Below are positions 1 through 12,019 of a stretch of DNA of 64,000 nucleotides, in pieces (positions within the stretch are counted from its first letter, which is position 1; each line of letters begins with the position of its first letter). The position numbers and the translations under genes were made by a program. This stretch comes from Phlebiopsis flavidoalba (Eukaryota > Basidiomycota > Agaricomycetes > Polyporales > Phanerochaetaceae). Location: contig JAOCPU010000066.1 in NCBI GenBank assembly GCA_035772785.1, positions 62,001 to 126,000 on the forward strand, written 5' to 3'. Below the pieces are notes generated by a model that had not been told where the DNA came from, made no database searches, and saw only the letters and a list, made by a program, of their open reading frames with translations.

Positions 1-379
1 GCAGCGTGACTGATCATGGATTCGCGAAAGGCAGTACTTTCGGAGGAAGGGTTCTCGAATAGCTGATAGTACTCCACATTCGATGACGAGGACTGTGGCT
101 TCTGCCGGGTCGGGGATGTGCGAGGCCTAGGAATAGTCTCGCATCGTGAGGATAGTCCTGCGGGTTCCGAAGAGTGTATTAGTAGTCGGCGGGGGGAAGT
201 CTTGGGTTCCAAGGGTGCGTCTAGAGGAGCTTGTACGTCTGGAGGGTGGTACCGGCGGCAGAGAAGTTAGAGCCTTCTTGAGTGGAAGGCATTAAGGTAG
301 CGGATGACTTGGAGGAAGCGTTCGAAGCCTCGTCGTCATATGGGTCTGTGAACGGATCAGCTTACCGGCCCGGCTATGT

Positions 380-930
380 TGTACTTCGATGTCGAGAAGT
401 GGCCGTAGAATAGTCGTAAGACTCGAGGATGTCAACCGTTTTCTTCACCCCCTTCCGTGGCCGCGGTCGCAATCGAGCCGCAAGGGCTGGGAAATGGCCA
501 TAGCCAAACTTCGATTCTGTCTTCTGCTCCAGGCCGGTATCATCCATTTCGCTGGATTCATTGTAATCTGATGTCTTAGAGGCTTTCATATCGCGTTGTT
601 TCTTGGCCCGTGTTCTGAAAAGACGGATACCAGGGCAGCTCTTTGACTTCTCGACGGCTTGTACCTTGTACCCAAGGGTGAGCGGAGTATTTCCAAAGCT
701 ATTAGGGCACCTACGAGAGCCTTGCACATATCTGGAACTAAGCTTCTAAGAGGGACCTTCGAGAAATCGGCACATGGCGTGGGTGGATGGGCCCCTGAGG
801 GCGTCATGAAGTCTTCCAAGAATTGTTCGGGGGACATGGCGCCAACAAATGAACCGGTCCGCGCATGCATTTTCGATAGTAGCCGCAGAGTAAGGCGGAA
901 ATTTTGCAAGGGAGTCTGTGGATGAAAGTA
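380..930 (-). CDS. FunK1-type kinase, N-terminal part, cut by left edge
   Basis: Reading leftward from about 850, the minus strand gives FVGAMSPEQFLEDFM, then PCADFSKVP and DMCKALVGAL. This has the same layout as the N-terminus of the neighbouring FunK1 kinase (VGAMTIQEF, then DMYEPFVSTI), so it is probably the start of a second, tandem FunK1-type gene running off the window. Further left the translation becomes less recognisable. A segment near 360-300 reads ADPFTDPYDDEA, which resembles the DPF motif that precedes the FunK1 core in the neighbour (ADADPFRDNF). The kinase core itself is not in the window. At least two frame changes are needed between 930 and 300, so this is either a decayed copy or indel-affected sequence. 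FunK1 kinases are a large family expanded in mushroom-forming fungi and their substrates are mostly unknown. The assignment rests on similarity to one neighbour and on remembered family motifs. Confidence 0.4.
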
Positions 931-1405
931 GGGTGGACAGAGTAAGAGAGCAAGTGATGTTCCAAGTGGCCACATCGCTAATCTCCAGGTCCACGTGACC
1001 GTGTTGTTTCCCACGGCTCACGAGTACTATAGTTTATGATTCTTTAGCAGATGAGTACATGGTCCAAATATAAATGGCTGCTGTACGGGTCCTCATAAAT
1101 TGGAGGATCGCGTGAATGCAACCACGCTCATAACCTTTCTCGCCAAAAAGGACAGCTTTGCAAAGTTGACAACCGACAAAAGCAGTACGGCTGCCAGTAC
1201 TAGTGGGCCGGTGATCGAGCGAGCATGTTGTTTTGTTTGCTTCGATAATCCAACGGCTCGCGCTTCTAGTACTCATTCAGAAATTCGTTACTGAACACAT
1301 GCTCAACGTGAGATTGGAATGATAGGCATTTTACAAATTTGGTAGACAAAACCTCAAACAGCTGCAAGTACGTATGTGTATATATTTCTACACGGATCCT
1401 GATCA

Positions 1406-4350
1406 CTACTTGCGACGGGGCCTCTTAGTCGGGCGCGTGTCTACTTGGTCCTCGATTGAATCGTTCTCGGTAACCTTCGTGGCCTTCTTGCCATGTCTCG
1501 GGCGCATACCAGTGGCCTTGACGGAGGAACTTGATTTCACAGAGCCAACACCGGACGATTTCTCGGTCAGAACGTCCTCGTGAAGCTTCTTAGCGTTCCT
1601 GGGATACTTTGCACGCATTCCGGGTGTCTTGGTGTAGATGATATCGGGTTTTTGCAGAGCCCAAAATAAACGAAGTCTCGGTCGGATTGTTCTCTGTAAC
1701 TTTCGTAGCCTCCTGTCCATACTTCGGCCTCAGTCTCGGTCGGCTTGTTCTTTACGACCTCCGTAGCCTCCTTGCCATGTTTCATACGCATACCGGGAGT
1801 CTTGGTAGAAGAATTCGATTTCGTAGAGCCCATAACGGATGATGTCTCGATCGAATCGTTCCCTGTCGTCTCTGTAGTGTCTTTGCCATGCTTCATACTC
1901 ATATCCGGAATCGTCTTGGAAGAAGCGTTTGAGTTTGTGGAGTGCAGGCTGGATGAAGTCTCGGCCGGAGATTGAGAGTTTCTGTCAACCGCGGTAGTGA
2001 ACAAGGAAATATTCGTAGATGGAGCGAGCTGGGCCGCTGCTGTCCTCTCCAGAGAAACCAAGGTTGTTTGGGGTCTTCCGGTTGACTTGTCGATATGTTT
2101 GGTATCATACTGTTCACACGGCTAAAGCGTCCATCTTTCCACGCTGGCGGACGGTGGAGATCGGGGGAACATATCATTCACGATATCATTCTCGACCCAC
2201 TCCTCCCGTATCAAGGAAACGCTGCAGGGTCTCAAGCCACCATTTCGGATTGGAAAGTTGACGTCTTCTTGTTTTCATACTTCTTGAGTTCGGATTTGCC
2301 CAGATGTTGAAGCTCTCTGTACCGATAATATGATCATCTAAAAGCAACAAGAAGGTGGTCCAAGAGGTCTCGATATCCGCCTGAAACAAAGGGGAATCTC
2401 TCGGAGCTCGCTTTCGTCCTTCAGTAGCTGATCCTTGCCCACAGATCTGCCTGTTCCATTCGTCGGTATCCCCATGATTCGCGCAAAATGGATTGGTTTC
2501 GAGGAGAATGGTCCCGGTTAGAGTGGGAAACGTGATGGATGCCGAAACAGGCGAGAGCCCAAAGAATCGATTCCAGGTCGTGGTCGATGAGCTCGTGAGG
2601 TTTCTTAGGTTGTTCTCTATGAGAGAAATTGACGTGCATTGCGGAGTGAGCTGCATTCAGAGAAAGCCACCTGTGAGAACGAAAGATGAAAACAGCAAAA
2701 TCCAAGTTATACTGACGCCGTGAAAAGGAGACTGAGCACTTGCAAAAGCTTTGTAATCTGTACGGGAGTGGTCCCAGCCCGTCAAGACGCCTTTGCATGT
2801 TGGGTTCTACACCGTTGAGAAGACGAACATGATGCTCTGCCCCCTCACATTAATGTTGCGGTGAAGAAGCCCAGCCGAGCCTAGATATGCATCTTTGATT
2901 GCTGTAGAAGAAATGAGTTCTCGAACACTCCATGTATTACTTGCCATGTGCCAAAACTCACACCCTCAATAACGTCACGCACCACAAATGGACACAGGTC
3001 CTGCCGAGAGAGCTAACCAGGCAGGTCATAGGGGTATCCCACGTCTTCGGGGGGCTGTCATCTGCAGTGACGGAAACATGCCAAATATATAGCGTTGCAT
3101 GGTGCCCGCCAGGGGAACGGTTTTGTTGCAAATTCATGAACTGTGGTCCTTTGTGCAGCGCCGAAGACCATGACGTCGCCGCGACAAGTCGGCTCGAGAA
3201 TATTTGAAACTCCAATATTGCTTAAGGAGCGAGCATGCCATCCATCTCTTGCAAGACGATTGCATTCTCGACCCTCCAGGTATCCTTCAGCATCTTGAGT
3301 TGACCATGCTTGAGATCGTATGCAATGAACCATCGGTTCCACGACCGATTGGACCCGATATCCACGTCGAATGCACAGCCTAGAAGAAAGTGGTACGTCT
3401 GGCAGGTGTACTTGTCCTTGACTTCGACTTTGTGTACGGGGAAATCCGAGTCTAAGGCAGCGGTCGCCCAAGCAAGATTATCGCCTTTTCTGATCCTGCT
3501 ATCAGAGACAAGCGCTTTGATGGCATTGTAGAGCAGCCCCTTCTGCTCAGCATCACGGACCAGAGAAACGGAGTCGTCCCAGCCCTGAAGCTTCGGCGAC
3601 ATGTGATAGAAAGCCCACAGAAATTCCGCCAGATATTCGGTCGTCACATAGTCGAAGGCCTCAGAGACAAGTGCACCAGAGTGGTCCCAGCGAATGATAC
3701 GCGCGATGTTGCCACAGATCAAAAACTTGCCAGACAAAGCAACGATGTTGATGCGTAAACTGGCCATCGGCGTATTTAGCCAGCTGGCCGCGAACCTTCC
3801 GTGCTGGGGTCCGCGATGCGTTCGAAAGGTCTCGACGGATGCTTGAAGTTGTCCCTGAAGGGGTCCGCGTCTGCCTTGAGCTTGAATTCGATAGCAAGAG
3901 ATGTTGTGGTGAAGTCGAAAGCTTCGATGAGGACCAGTTCGCGGTTTTCCCATTGTCTAGAAGGAGCGTCGTCTCCAAGAATGTGAATGCCGATGTCTGG
4001 TCGCAAGTGACAGGTGGGGGAGGAGCAGGTCGGCACTGACAAAGATCTCGACATTTTCACGCAGTAAACCGTCCCTAAGAGCAGCAATAACCTGTGAGAA
4101 GAAGCGTTAGGGGATGCAGCAGTGGCAGGCCAACGTATAGTGCTTACAAAAGGCTCGTACATATCGATTTCAGCCGTTGCCTTGAGTACGGACGACCAGT
4201 CAACCTATAGGAGCAGGATTCTCGGCCAGAGATCCATCCATGTATTGCAGTCGAAACTCTTGGATAGTCATTGCGCCAACATGATATCCGCGGACTTGGT
4301 TGCTGTATGCAAGGTTTTGTTTCCGTGCTATTGGCCACTGTCCTGCGCGC
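1406..4350 (-). CDS. FunK1-type protein kinase
   Basis: Minus-strand segments follow FunK1 order. An N-terminal VGAMTIQEF (about 4290) is followed by MYEPFVSTI (4162), an intron, and ADADPFRDNF (about 3870). Next come QLAKYADGQF/QHRCF (about 3770), ARIIRWDHSGALVSEAFDYV (about 3700) and EYLAEFLW. The catalytic loop reads LLHRNINV (about 2870-2845), and the late segment reads HELIDHDLESILWALACF (about 2620-2565). The C-terminus is a Lys-rich repeat tail ending TKRPRRK and a stop at 1406. The usual HRD catalytic loop reads HRN here (codon at 2857-2855). At least one frame change falls near 3750 (between QHRCF and IARIIRW) and more lie between 3200 and 2500, so no single open frame covers the kinase. 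The start is uncertain; the first methionine may lie up to 4520. A second FunK1-like N-terminus lies immediately downstream, suggesting a tandem pair. Family identity is fairly sure; activity is doubtful. Confidence 0.8.
1440..1920 (-). repeat. Four Lys-rich tandem repeats in the FunK1 C-terminal tail
   Basis: Four diverged units of roughly 30-37 codons occur in the kinase tail. Their cores are KTIPDMSMKHGKDTTE (from about 1917), KTPGMRMKHGKEATEV (from about 1806), KTPGMRAKYPRNAKKL (from about 1630) and KATGMRPRHGKKATKV (from about 1519). Linkers are Ser/Thr-rich (GSTKSNSSTK, GSVKSSSSVK). Units two and three are in different frames, with a frame change between about 1730 and 1640. The basic, disordered composition would fit a nuclear-targeting or docking tail, but that is inference. 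Confidence 0.75.
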
Positions 4351-6099
4351 GGCGACGTTTGACACCATGTATGAGTGCTATAGGCTGCGGAGGGGTAGTT
4401 TGCAGCCATAGAGGAGCAAGATGGTAGAGAGTGAGAGTGATAACAAGCAAGGTGGCCAAAGCACCCGACAAGGTCGAGATCAAGAGCCGCCGAGCGCGTG
4501 GCCGTGCATTTTGGTCTCAACGCTTTGAACTAGTGTCCTAATAAGTCAAGCCCATCAGCGAGCTCCTAAAGCACGCTCCATGTTAAGCGGTGAGAGGATC
4601 ACTGTCTATGTCTTGAGTTCCTCAGCAATTACCTATTCGAACTACTACTGGACAGCCTTGTCCGACGTTTGCTGCCGGCTCGGGTGGATCGGACCAATGT
4701 CGTACGCAACTGTGTATATATCTTGCTTAGTAATCGTAAGCGTAAGCCAGAAGTTATATAGTCAGATTATGTGGATAACTTACTAGGCTACATCAGACTG
4801 ACAGGTGTCCCTCCCGACTTCCACTTGGACGGCTTCAAATTGGACAATGGGTGAGTAAATTAGACAGAAATCTGCTTGCAAACGTTGCCTTATCAAATCT
4901 TGAGTCTTTCCTCCCGGGAATAATGACTTGAAAATGGTACAAGAGCTTTTAGCAAGCATGGATTTCTGGATAGCATGTAGGGAATAGTCCCTAAGTCGCC
5001 GTGTTAGACTCAATGTAGGCGCGTTTTGTTAGAGAAGGGACGCACTACTACAAGGATTGAGCACAATCCACAACAATTAGCGGGAGGAGCATATGCTTCT
5101 CCACATACTAAACGAGTCCTGACGGGTCAGATAGCGAGAAAAGATTGTCTTCACGCCTCAACGCATTTGCTTATAAATGTCTGGGCAGGTCCCCAGAAGG
5201 CGCATGCATGCAGACACAAGTCGAATAGCCATACTGACACACCGTACTTTGTAGTTATCCACGGGGGATGCTGTAGACTCTATAGCCTTTGGAGTCGTTT
5301 TCCTCCGAGCCGGTCGGGAGGACCGGAATGGGGCTGACGAAGCGCCGGTATGGCACATATACACTTTCGACCGCTTCTCACGCCACGTCTCTGGAATTGA
5401 CAACGCGTCAGGACTGCATGTTATACCCCGTCTTCCACTCCACTTACCGCTCGTGAAGAGATCGTGACAAGACGGGAACACGTATAACGGGACGGGGAGA
5501 GAAGGGGTGCGAGACCCCATGAGCACTACCGCGTCATCGAATGCGATTGAGCGAAAAAGAATTCAAGCCTCTGCACAGTACTTGAAGTAGAATGCTTTCT
5601 AAAAAGTGAAATTGCTGAGAAACTGACATGAGCGAGGCTGCTGAGTGGGAGGATGCTGCGGGATGCACAGAGGCAAGCAAGACCTCTTGTGAATTTAAGA
5701 GGACACAAGACGGCTGAAACATGTGTTGACGAGCATTTCCCTTGACAGGCGACAGAAGATGGCTGCCTATAAGCTGCAGACGAGTGCGCGAGTCAACGCG
5801 CGTCGCAACATTCGTGACACTTTCCCGAGTGCTTACTTATTACGTCAGTGCTGTGTTATTGATAGAAGTAATCTGAGCTTGAATGCTTTACTTATCTCAT
5901 TCAATCTCCGCATCGGCGCGCAAAATAATCGTCCTACGTCGAAACTTCGTCCAAATATCAATGCGGCGTCTTCTCCTTGACCAACGTAGAAAGTGTACAT
6001 CCGGCCCGCTCGCATTCACACGCATGGAAAGTCTTGACAATAGAACCCAATCTAGAGGGATCCCCCTTTAGTTTCTTACCAACAGGTCTCTGCTCTGAA
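4351..6099. other. No recognisable gene
   Basis: Apart from the possible extreme 5' end of the FunK1 kinase (to about 4520), the short open frames on both strands show no family motif, no convincing start context and no spliceable structure that I could follow. The stretch probably holds the divergent upstream regions of the FunK1 gene (minus) and the DUF7330 gene (plus). Confidence 0.5.
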
Positions 6100-7567
6100 A
6101 TGCCTCACGACCTCCCAAGTCATGACACGCAAGCTGAAAACGTCACGTGGGGAGTTCTCCCAGAGGGTATGTACCATTGCTCGCTACGCGACGGTCCTAC
6201 AGAGCGGGTATTTCCTTGTTCCGCGACCGCCTCGGCGGAGCTGCCCCTGTCGGTGGCAACCATGTTTGTAGTCGCACTAGGGAGCGAGGGAAGCGCCCAC
6301 TGGGGTGTCTGTGACATCGACGTCCAAGACAGTATTGAACAGCATCCGGACGCTGTCTTTGTGGACGTCAGAACGTACCCATACGCATTGGTATACGTCA
6401 AAACTTCCTCAACTCCGCAGAGAGCAGCCTTCAGCGGGAGTGTGTGGTTTGAGGATTCAGGTATGTCGCGGCCAGAGTTACTTCCCTGGATTTCTCGAGC
6501 TAAATGATTGGATATGGCCAGACTCCCCACGAGTACAGAAACGGCGAAGAACTATTCATTCACGTTCGAATTCGCCCGTTTACCATCAGTCGCCACTGCA
6601 GCCCACAACATCTTCGTATATCCAGCTTCGAAACGGATCTCCCACAGTTTTCCCATCACATAGGCGATATCACTGAAATCGTTGATTTCGGAAGTTTTGC
6701 TCTTGCGAGGTGTACTAATGGTCAAATCACGTCGCAGGTATGTACAAGGCTAAAATTTGTCATCCAACCTCTGATCTAACTATCGTATAGTCGGTGTATG
6801 CAAAATCTCTATCCCTCAATACATCCAACGCCGCGATTCATGGCCAATTCACCTGTACCCATGCCCTTACTCTACGAACCACAAATGGTGCAATAGACGC
6901 AGCTATCTTTCGTGACGACCTTGATCGGAATGAACCGTCTACAATCCTCATGGAAACATCTAATGGGTGAGAAACCCGCTCTTTTTAAAATCCAAATTGC
7001 TAATTAAGATTTCAGGAAGATAAACTCTTTGTATCGTACTCCTGAGAGCTCTTCAACTGCTGCTGGTGGAGGCACCTATCTACTTTCCGCTAAGACGAGC
7101 AATGCACCAATCACGTGAAAGTCCCCACAATTTCACACGATGCCACAGTGTCCGTGGAAGCCGCGGTCTACCAATGCTAAATTACACGTTGAGCTGGCTG
7201 AGACATTCGAGGGCGAGTTCAGAATCGCCACATCGAACGGCCGTCCTTCGATTCGACACAACACCACAAGCCGTGGACCCTTCTGGGCGAGGAAGGCAGA
7301 GGATCTTCCATTCGTCAAGCAACGGATCTGGTACTCTGACTGGGATGATCGCCCTGGGGTGTCTCTGAGAAGGCAGTTGGAGAGAGGGTGAGCTTGCAGA
7401 CCTCTAACGCGCCTGCCGACTATAGTTCTGCACGAGTGAACCTCATGAACGAGTATCATATGATAAAAGAACGTTTTTTGGTTTTTTTTCTGGATTCCAA
7501 ATGTGAAACAAACTATCCAGAGCGGCGTATACTCTGGCCTTTCCACCGACTGATAAAATTCTTGTAG
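6100..7567 (+). CDS. DUF7330-type protein
   Basis: The start ATG at 6100 opens MPHDLPSHDTQ. After an N-terminal region containing ASAELPLSVATMFVV, the sequence shows repeated short beta-type segments built around (T/S)(S/T)NA or TNG: FALARCTNGQI, SLSLNTSNAAIHG, LTLRTTNGAID, METSNG, SAKTSNAPI, FRIATSNGRPS and LQTSNAPADYSS. This is the pattern of the basidiomycete DUF7330 family, whose repeats resemble putative auto-adhesin beta-helices. Introns that fit are 6738-6790 (gtatgt...tatag) and 6967-7015 (gtgaga...ttcag), both joining these motifs. A further intron probably begins near 6462. Frame changes are needed near 7100, 7200 and 7400. The stop at 7565-7567 follows a poly-T run and is provisional. 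The family has no assigned function. A membrane or wall location is common in relatives, but no clear transmembrane segment is seen here. Confidence 0.6.
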
Positions 7568-8472
7568 TCTTGAAGTCAAAGTCCTTGGTGGACTGGATGT
7601 TGATCCGCCAACCAATTTGAAGGCGACACGTCACCCCGGCGTCAAAACGAGCGCAGCGATTAACTCAGACCGACCGCTTCACTCCCTCAGCTCTTCGTCA
7701 CCCGAGTAATCAGATGTAATAACAGTAGAATCATCATTGCTGAATGAACTTTTTAGGTCCACACATCCCCGCGCATGAAATTCAATATCCAATAACCAAC
7801 ACCCCGGTTACGGGGACCCGGATCCTGGCTCATAATTCAAGTTCACTTGTTCCCGCGTGATGGCTGGCAGCTTTGTGGGTTCCCCCCGGCCGTTGATTAG
7901 AAATCCCCTCAAGGTCCAAATTAATAGTCACCGCGCACTGTTCCGCCCCGCATGCTCAAGCACTGCACAGCTCACACGCGTCCTAAGGTAGGGTGATCAT
8001 ACGTACGCGACAATAGATGTGTGGCAATGCACGCTCTGTGTCACGTCTGCTGTGCAGGATTTCCTGTTTGCAAGCCAAGTTAGAAGATCTCGTCGTAGCG
8101 CCGCCGACGGGTAAACCAGTGAGGTGAAGAACGATTGAGCGCCGACCACCCAATGATCAGGCATATGTGTATACTGCCTACGGCATGGTGGCGTTGGACC
8201 ATGAGACATCATAATCAGCGAGGGTTTCATAATTCGCTCCACCAAGGGGTGGTACGAGAGGTCATTGCTTGGAAACGCGAGCCACTGCGGCGTCCGGCCC
8301 GAGCGGAGCTGCGGCTCTGAGTGGTATTTTCATTCCTGTGGCGCTTGAATGCGCCTCTGTGGCTTGACCCCATTGGCATCATAGCCTGCACGCCTACGCA
8401 CTTTGATGAAAATCCTTTAAAGACCTCGGACCTGGAGTTCCCTGAAGTTTGCCAACTCAACTTTCCAGCACC
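7568..8472. other. No recognisable gene
   Basis: Short open frames on both strands have no family motif. GC-rich stretches near 7790-7950 carry no obvious repeat or RNA structure. This is probably the downstream flank of the DUF7330 gene and the promoter region of the next coding region. Confidence 0.4.
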
Positions 8473-9420
8473 ATGCATACCCTATCTACGCTTCCAATAA
8501 AAACCCCTCACCCAACAAGTCTCAGTACCCCAACAACGAATATCTCTCTCTGGCTAGGGACACCCAGAAACCAGGGACCAGCGTGGCAATCAGCAGTGAC
8601 CCCAACAACTATTATTCTCGACATGCTGGGAGGTCCGTTGGAGGTTGGTCAAATTAGACTGATTCATAGCCATGTGTATGATTAAACTCACTACTAAACG
8701 AAATCTTAGCACTCATCCTACAACGACGTCAACTTGAACCAGAAACTACGTACCTCTCCAAGTGGACGCCAGGACTTTTGAGTGGCGCAGATTTAGCTCG
8801 GCAGGCCGGCCACGCGGAGCGAATTCAGGTCGGACAGAGGCGGACGCGACGCGTTCGCCCGGCAAACAACCACGGACGTTGGCGTCCCTGGTGCGGAGGC
8901 GACTTTGGCGCAACCGGTCGTGACGGCGGTCTGCAGCCACGACATGCGCTCGGAACATCCGGTCGCGATAATTTTGGACCCCCCAATAAGCTGGCTACGC
9001 GTCAAATTGGGGACAGCTCTCATGGCACAGTTTGGTAATTCTGGCAAACTCCACTCCGGGATGCGCGACAACGATGCCTGGGATGATTTCCAACACTTCG
9101 AGTGGTGCTCCGGGAAAGGCCAGCTTCGGTGACCGGAATGAAAGGTTTGCACATTGCGTTCAAACTTGAAACTTCAATTGCTGACATTGATATGAAGGTA
9201 CCATGGAAACTGTGGCAGGTAAAAGTCAACCCAGAAAATCCCAATCTCGTTTGAGCGCGGCAACGTAAGAGAGGGCGTGCAAGATGGATCCCCCCTAGAG
9301 GTTGCTGTCATGGTGCCTTTAAGTGGAGACTTATGAACCTGAGGACTTCCATCTTTGGTACAAGGAGAGGCTTTCGACGACAGAACAACTAACTAACAAG
9401 CAGTATCTACACAAAGAGAC
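8473..9420 (+). CDS. Unidentified coding region, broken by frame changes
   Basis: I do not recognise this gene. It appears coding because long, codon-like stretches continue across several frames: GPAWQSAVTPTTIILDMLGG (about 8576-8635), VVTAVCSHDMRSEHPVAIIL then DPPISWLRVKLGTALMAQFG (about 8917-9043), HFEWCSG (about 9100), KGLHIAFKLETSIADIDMKV (about 9137-9200) and LEVAVMVPLSGDL (about 9297-9332). The alternation of hydrophobic and polar residues suggests beta-rich structure. The ATG at 8473 (MHTLSTLPIKTP) is a possible start, and a frame running to about 9420 gives a possible end. An intron may lie near 8640-8710. At least three frame changes are needed. No function is proposed. Confidence 0.3.
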
Positions 9421-10719
9421 AACTACGATAACTGGTCAGCATTAGTTTTTTGTTTTTTTTTTTTTTTTGGATTATTTTTTTGAATTCGGAACTGGTTGGT
9501 TAAATTTAGTTTTGTTTCTATCTAACGACATTAACTGATGAACTTCAATGTGAGGAGCAAACCTTAGGTGTGACCGCCGGCCCTGTCCCTGAGGACATCT
9601 CTAATGGGATGATAGCGCAGGTGGGTGAGACATGATCCGTTAGGAACGGACTTGTCTAACTGACTAAGTCTTGGACACCGGTGCTGACCCTGGGACATAG
9701 CACGTAATCCACAGATCGAACGATAGAATTCGCAACGTGGGGGGTTCATTGGGGTCCAACACTGGTTAGAAACTGTGAAGCCAACACTCTACTATACCGT
9801 TGACAGAGGGGCCTGAGGGTGACTATGCAATCTAAGCCGAAGACTGCGATAGTATCACAACAGCTTGACATAGTCATTCTAAAAGGCTTAAACTAAGGCC
9901 AGACACACGAGAAAAGGAGAGAAAGAGGGCTGCACCTTGTAGACTATTATGGACCCTATTCATCTACGTCGAGGACTCGTAGAGATGAAGGCGTCGCGTG
10001 GCGGGGGTGATTGTAAGGTGTGTCGCTTGTTAAATAATCCAAGGCTCATACGGCGAACCTTAGTCGCAAGATCGAGACTATAGGACTTGCTTACTCTTGG
10101 TACTCACGCAGCTGCGCATCAAATGTAAAAACGGTGCTTCAACATGGGGTTTTGTGAACATCGGATGATACTTCGTGAATCGTCTGTGCACGCTGTTACC
10201 GGGTGGCGCTCGACGTACCTATATGATAATTAAATAGCGTCGAACACCGCTCTAAAAGCTATGCGTGCGTGCCCACGAGAAGCCGTTTTGACCCCTTCTA
10301 GGACCACCTTGGGCAGGTCGGCACCATTCACGACATTATGAGCGTTGACACAGCGTGGGGGGCAACTGCTGATGCTCATGGGGTCCCACGTTGGTGCTTT
10401 CTCTTGATTTTGTGATGCAATGTCAGAGAAGCTGGTAAGATCATGTCATTACATCCTCAACGAGTCCACGAATAGCTAAAAGTCAGCTGGTCGTTCTCAG
10501 GCACATATTTTCACGAGATGCCGTTGCCCGCTTCTAGTAACAGCGCTATTTGTCAGTTTATATAACGTTGTGTCATGTCACTGATGTCTGTGCAATCCAG
10601 AACCTAACCTCAGATTTATCTTGACATGATGTAACTCGACACGGGGAATGCCAATGATATGCGTCAAGATCAAGTATGAAGCTAAAGGCGCGACCGCCAT
10701 GATCGGCCCTTTAGCACCA
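9421..10719. other. Gene-free interval with a poly-T tract
   Basis: No open frame of note on either strand. A T-rich tract at about 9446-9482 has two interrupted T runs and may be a decayed poly(A/T) tail or a promoter tract. I found no terminal repeats or coding remnants that would make it a retrotransposon. Confidence 0.5.
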
Positions 10720-10725
10720 TATAAA
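10720..10725 (+). promoter_or_regulatory. TATA box of the alpha/beta hydrolase gene
   Basis: TATAAA lies 45 nt before the ATG at 10770 and is followed by a C/T-rich stretch (ccccctcgcttcc), the usual look of a fungal core promoter and initiation region. The short spacing implies a very short 5' leader. Confidence 0.5.
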
Positions 10726-10769
10726 GGGTTCCTCATCCCCCTCGCTTCCTAAACCACATCGTGTTCGAC

Positions 10770-12019
10770 ATGCCTACAGTAGTCGCTCCGATTGACAACA
10801 AGGGCAACTACGTCTATTATGGGGACTCCAGGCGCACCTCATGATTCCCAGTGAGTATACTACCGTTATCATTATACACGGAGATTCGGTCAACAGCGGT
10901 AAGCATGCCCATTTATGTATAATATTTGTCTAAAAATGCCTCTCTATATAGCAAGTTTTTTCAGACGATTACTACCGTATGCGTCAGAATTCGGACTCCG
11001 TATCTTCACCATGCAATATGCGTGACCTACAACGGCTCCAGTCCATACTCGGATGAGGATTATGCGGCCATATCCAGTTCCAATATCGAAGTGCAGGCGT
11101 CCGTAGTGCGACGTTCTGGGCAGAGATGTCCCGCTGGTTTTTGCTACATACCTTTGCAAGACGCCAAAACATGGCATCGGCGGCTCACGGGTCGACGGTT
11201 AGCAAACGAGAAAGCGGCGTTGCTCTAATGACTTGGTCAAAAGGCAACGTCACTCGCTTGCTATACTTGGAGATCCGGAGACCCTGGAAGGCGAGAATAA
11301 AGAAATCCTGCCCCTCTATCTACGAAAAAGTGATCCTCTACGGTATGCGTCTCTTCGTTTTTTCTACTTCACAACATATAATTCTCTTTCTTTTAAGATA
11401 TCCCACGACAATGTTCTAGGGGGGTCTATCCGCGAAGATTGGCCTGCTCACTTTCCTCTCGCCAGCGCGGAGATTCCTCTCGAGCAGAAGCCAGACGACG
11501 TTCGCGCATTGGATCTCGGCCTACTACAAACCACTTCCTGCGGGAGACACCCCCCTATCAATGAAGACAGAGACCATTCGCGGCTAAGTTGCCATATTTT
11601 ATCTAGGATTCCCCCGCTCTTGTCCACCCTAACCGACGAGGAGTATGACATGGTCCTGGGAGCCGTCTGTTTTTGACACGCTCCGGTCGTCTGATGATGC
11701 TTCCGGAAGAGATCTTCCAGACCAACCTTCGACGTGCACTTCTGGACGCTGACGCCGTGCTACCCGACGTCGATGTGGTAGCACTATGGTGTGATCAGTG
11801 TTCCGTCTGGCTGTGTGTCTGGGCCGTCAAAGTACTCGAAGAAGTTTTACACAGAAGAGCCGGCGAATGGTAGACGGAAGAGGCCACTGCAAACCTCATG
11901 AGACTCAACGGTGCAAATCATTTCGTAAGTCCCCCATCTTCAAGTTCGACTTTTCATGTGACGGAGAACGTTTGCAGCTGCATTGGGTCGAGCCTGAACG
12001 GATGTTACACACCTTGTAA
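10770..12019 (+). CDS. Alpha/beta hydrolase-fold protein
   Basis: The ATG at 10770 opens MPTVVAPIDNKGNYVYYGDS, the usual start of a basidiomycete hydrolase group (...YYEDSG). The order of motifs then fits the fold. TVIIIHGDSVN (about 10861) supplies the HG oxyanion region. GSSPYSDEDYAAI (about 11037) is a conserved loop. ALMTWSKGN (about 11224-11250) is the nucleophile elbow, with Ser in a W-S-x-G-N context. LAILGDPETLEGE and LPLYLRK follow. DWPAHFPLASAEIPLEQKPD (about 11440-11500) marks the cap region. LPDVDVVALWCDQCS (about 11762-11810) probably holds the acid, and LMRLNGANHF (about 11900) the catalytic His. The end reads LHWVEPERMLHTL with a stop at 12017-12019. Short introns are likely near 10850, 10900, 11345 and 11925. 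Several frame changes are needed (near 11110, 11230, 11500 and 11680). The substrate cannot be told. Confidence 0.75.

Noticed and set aside
9446..9482. Poly-T tract as the tail of a retrotransposon
   Set aside because: No reverse-transcriptase or integrase text, no target duplication and no second end could be found.
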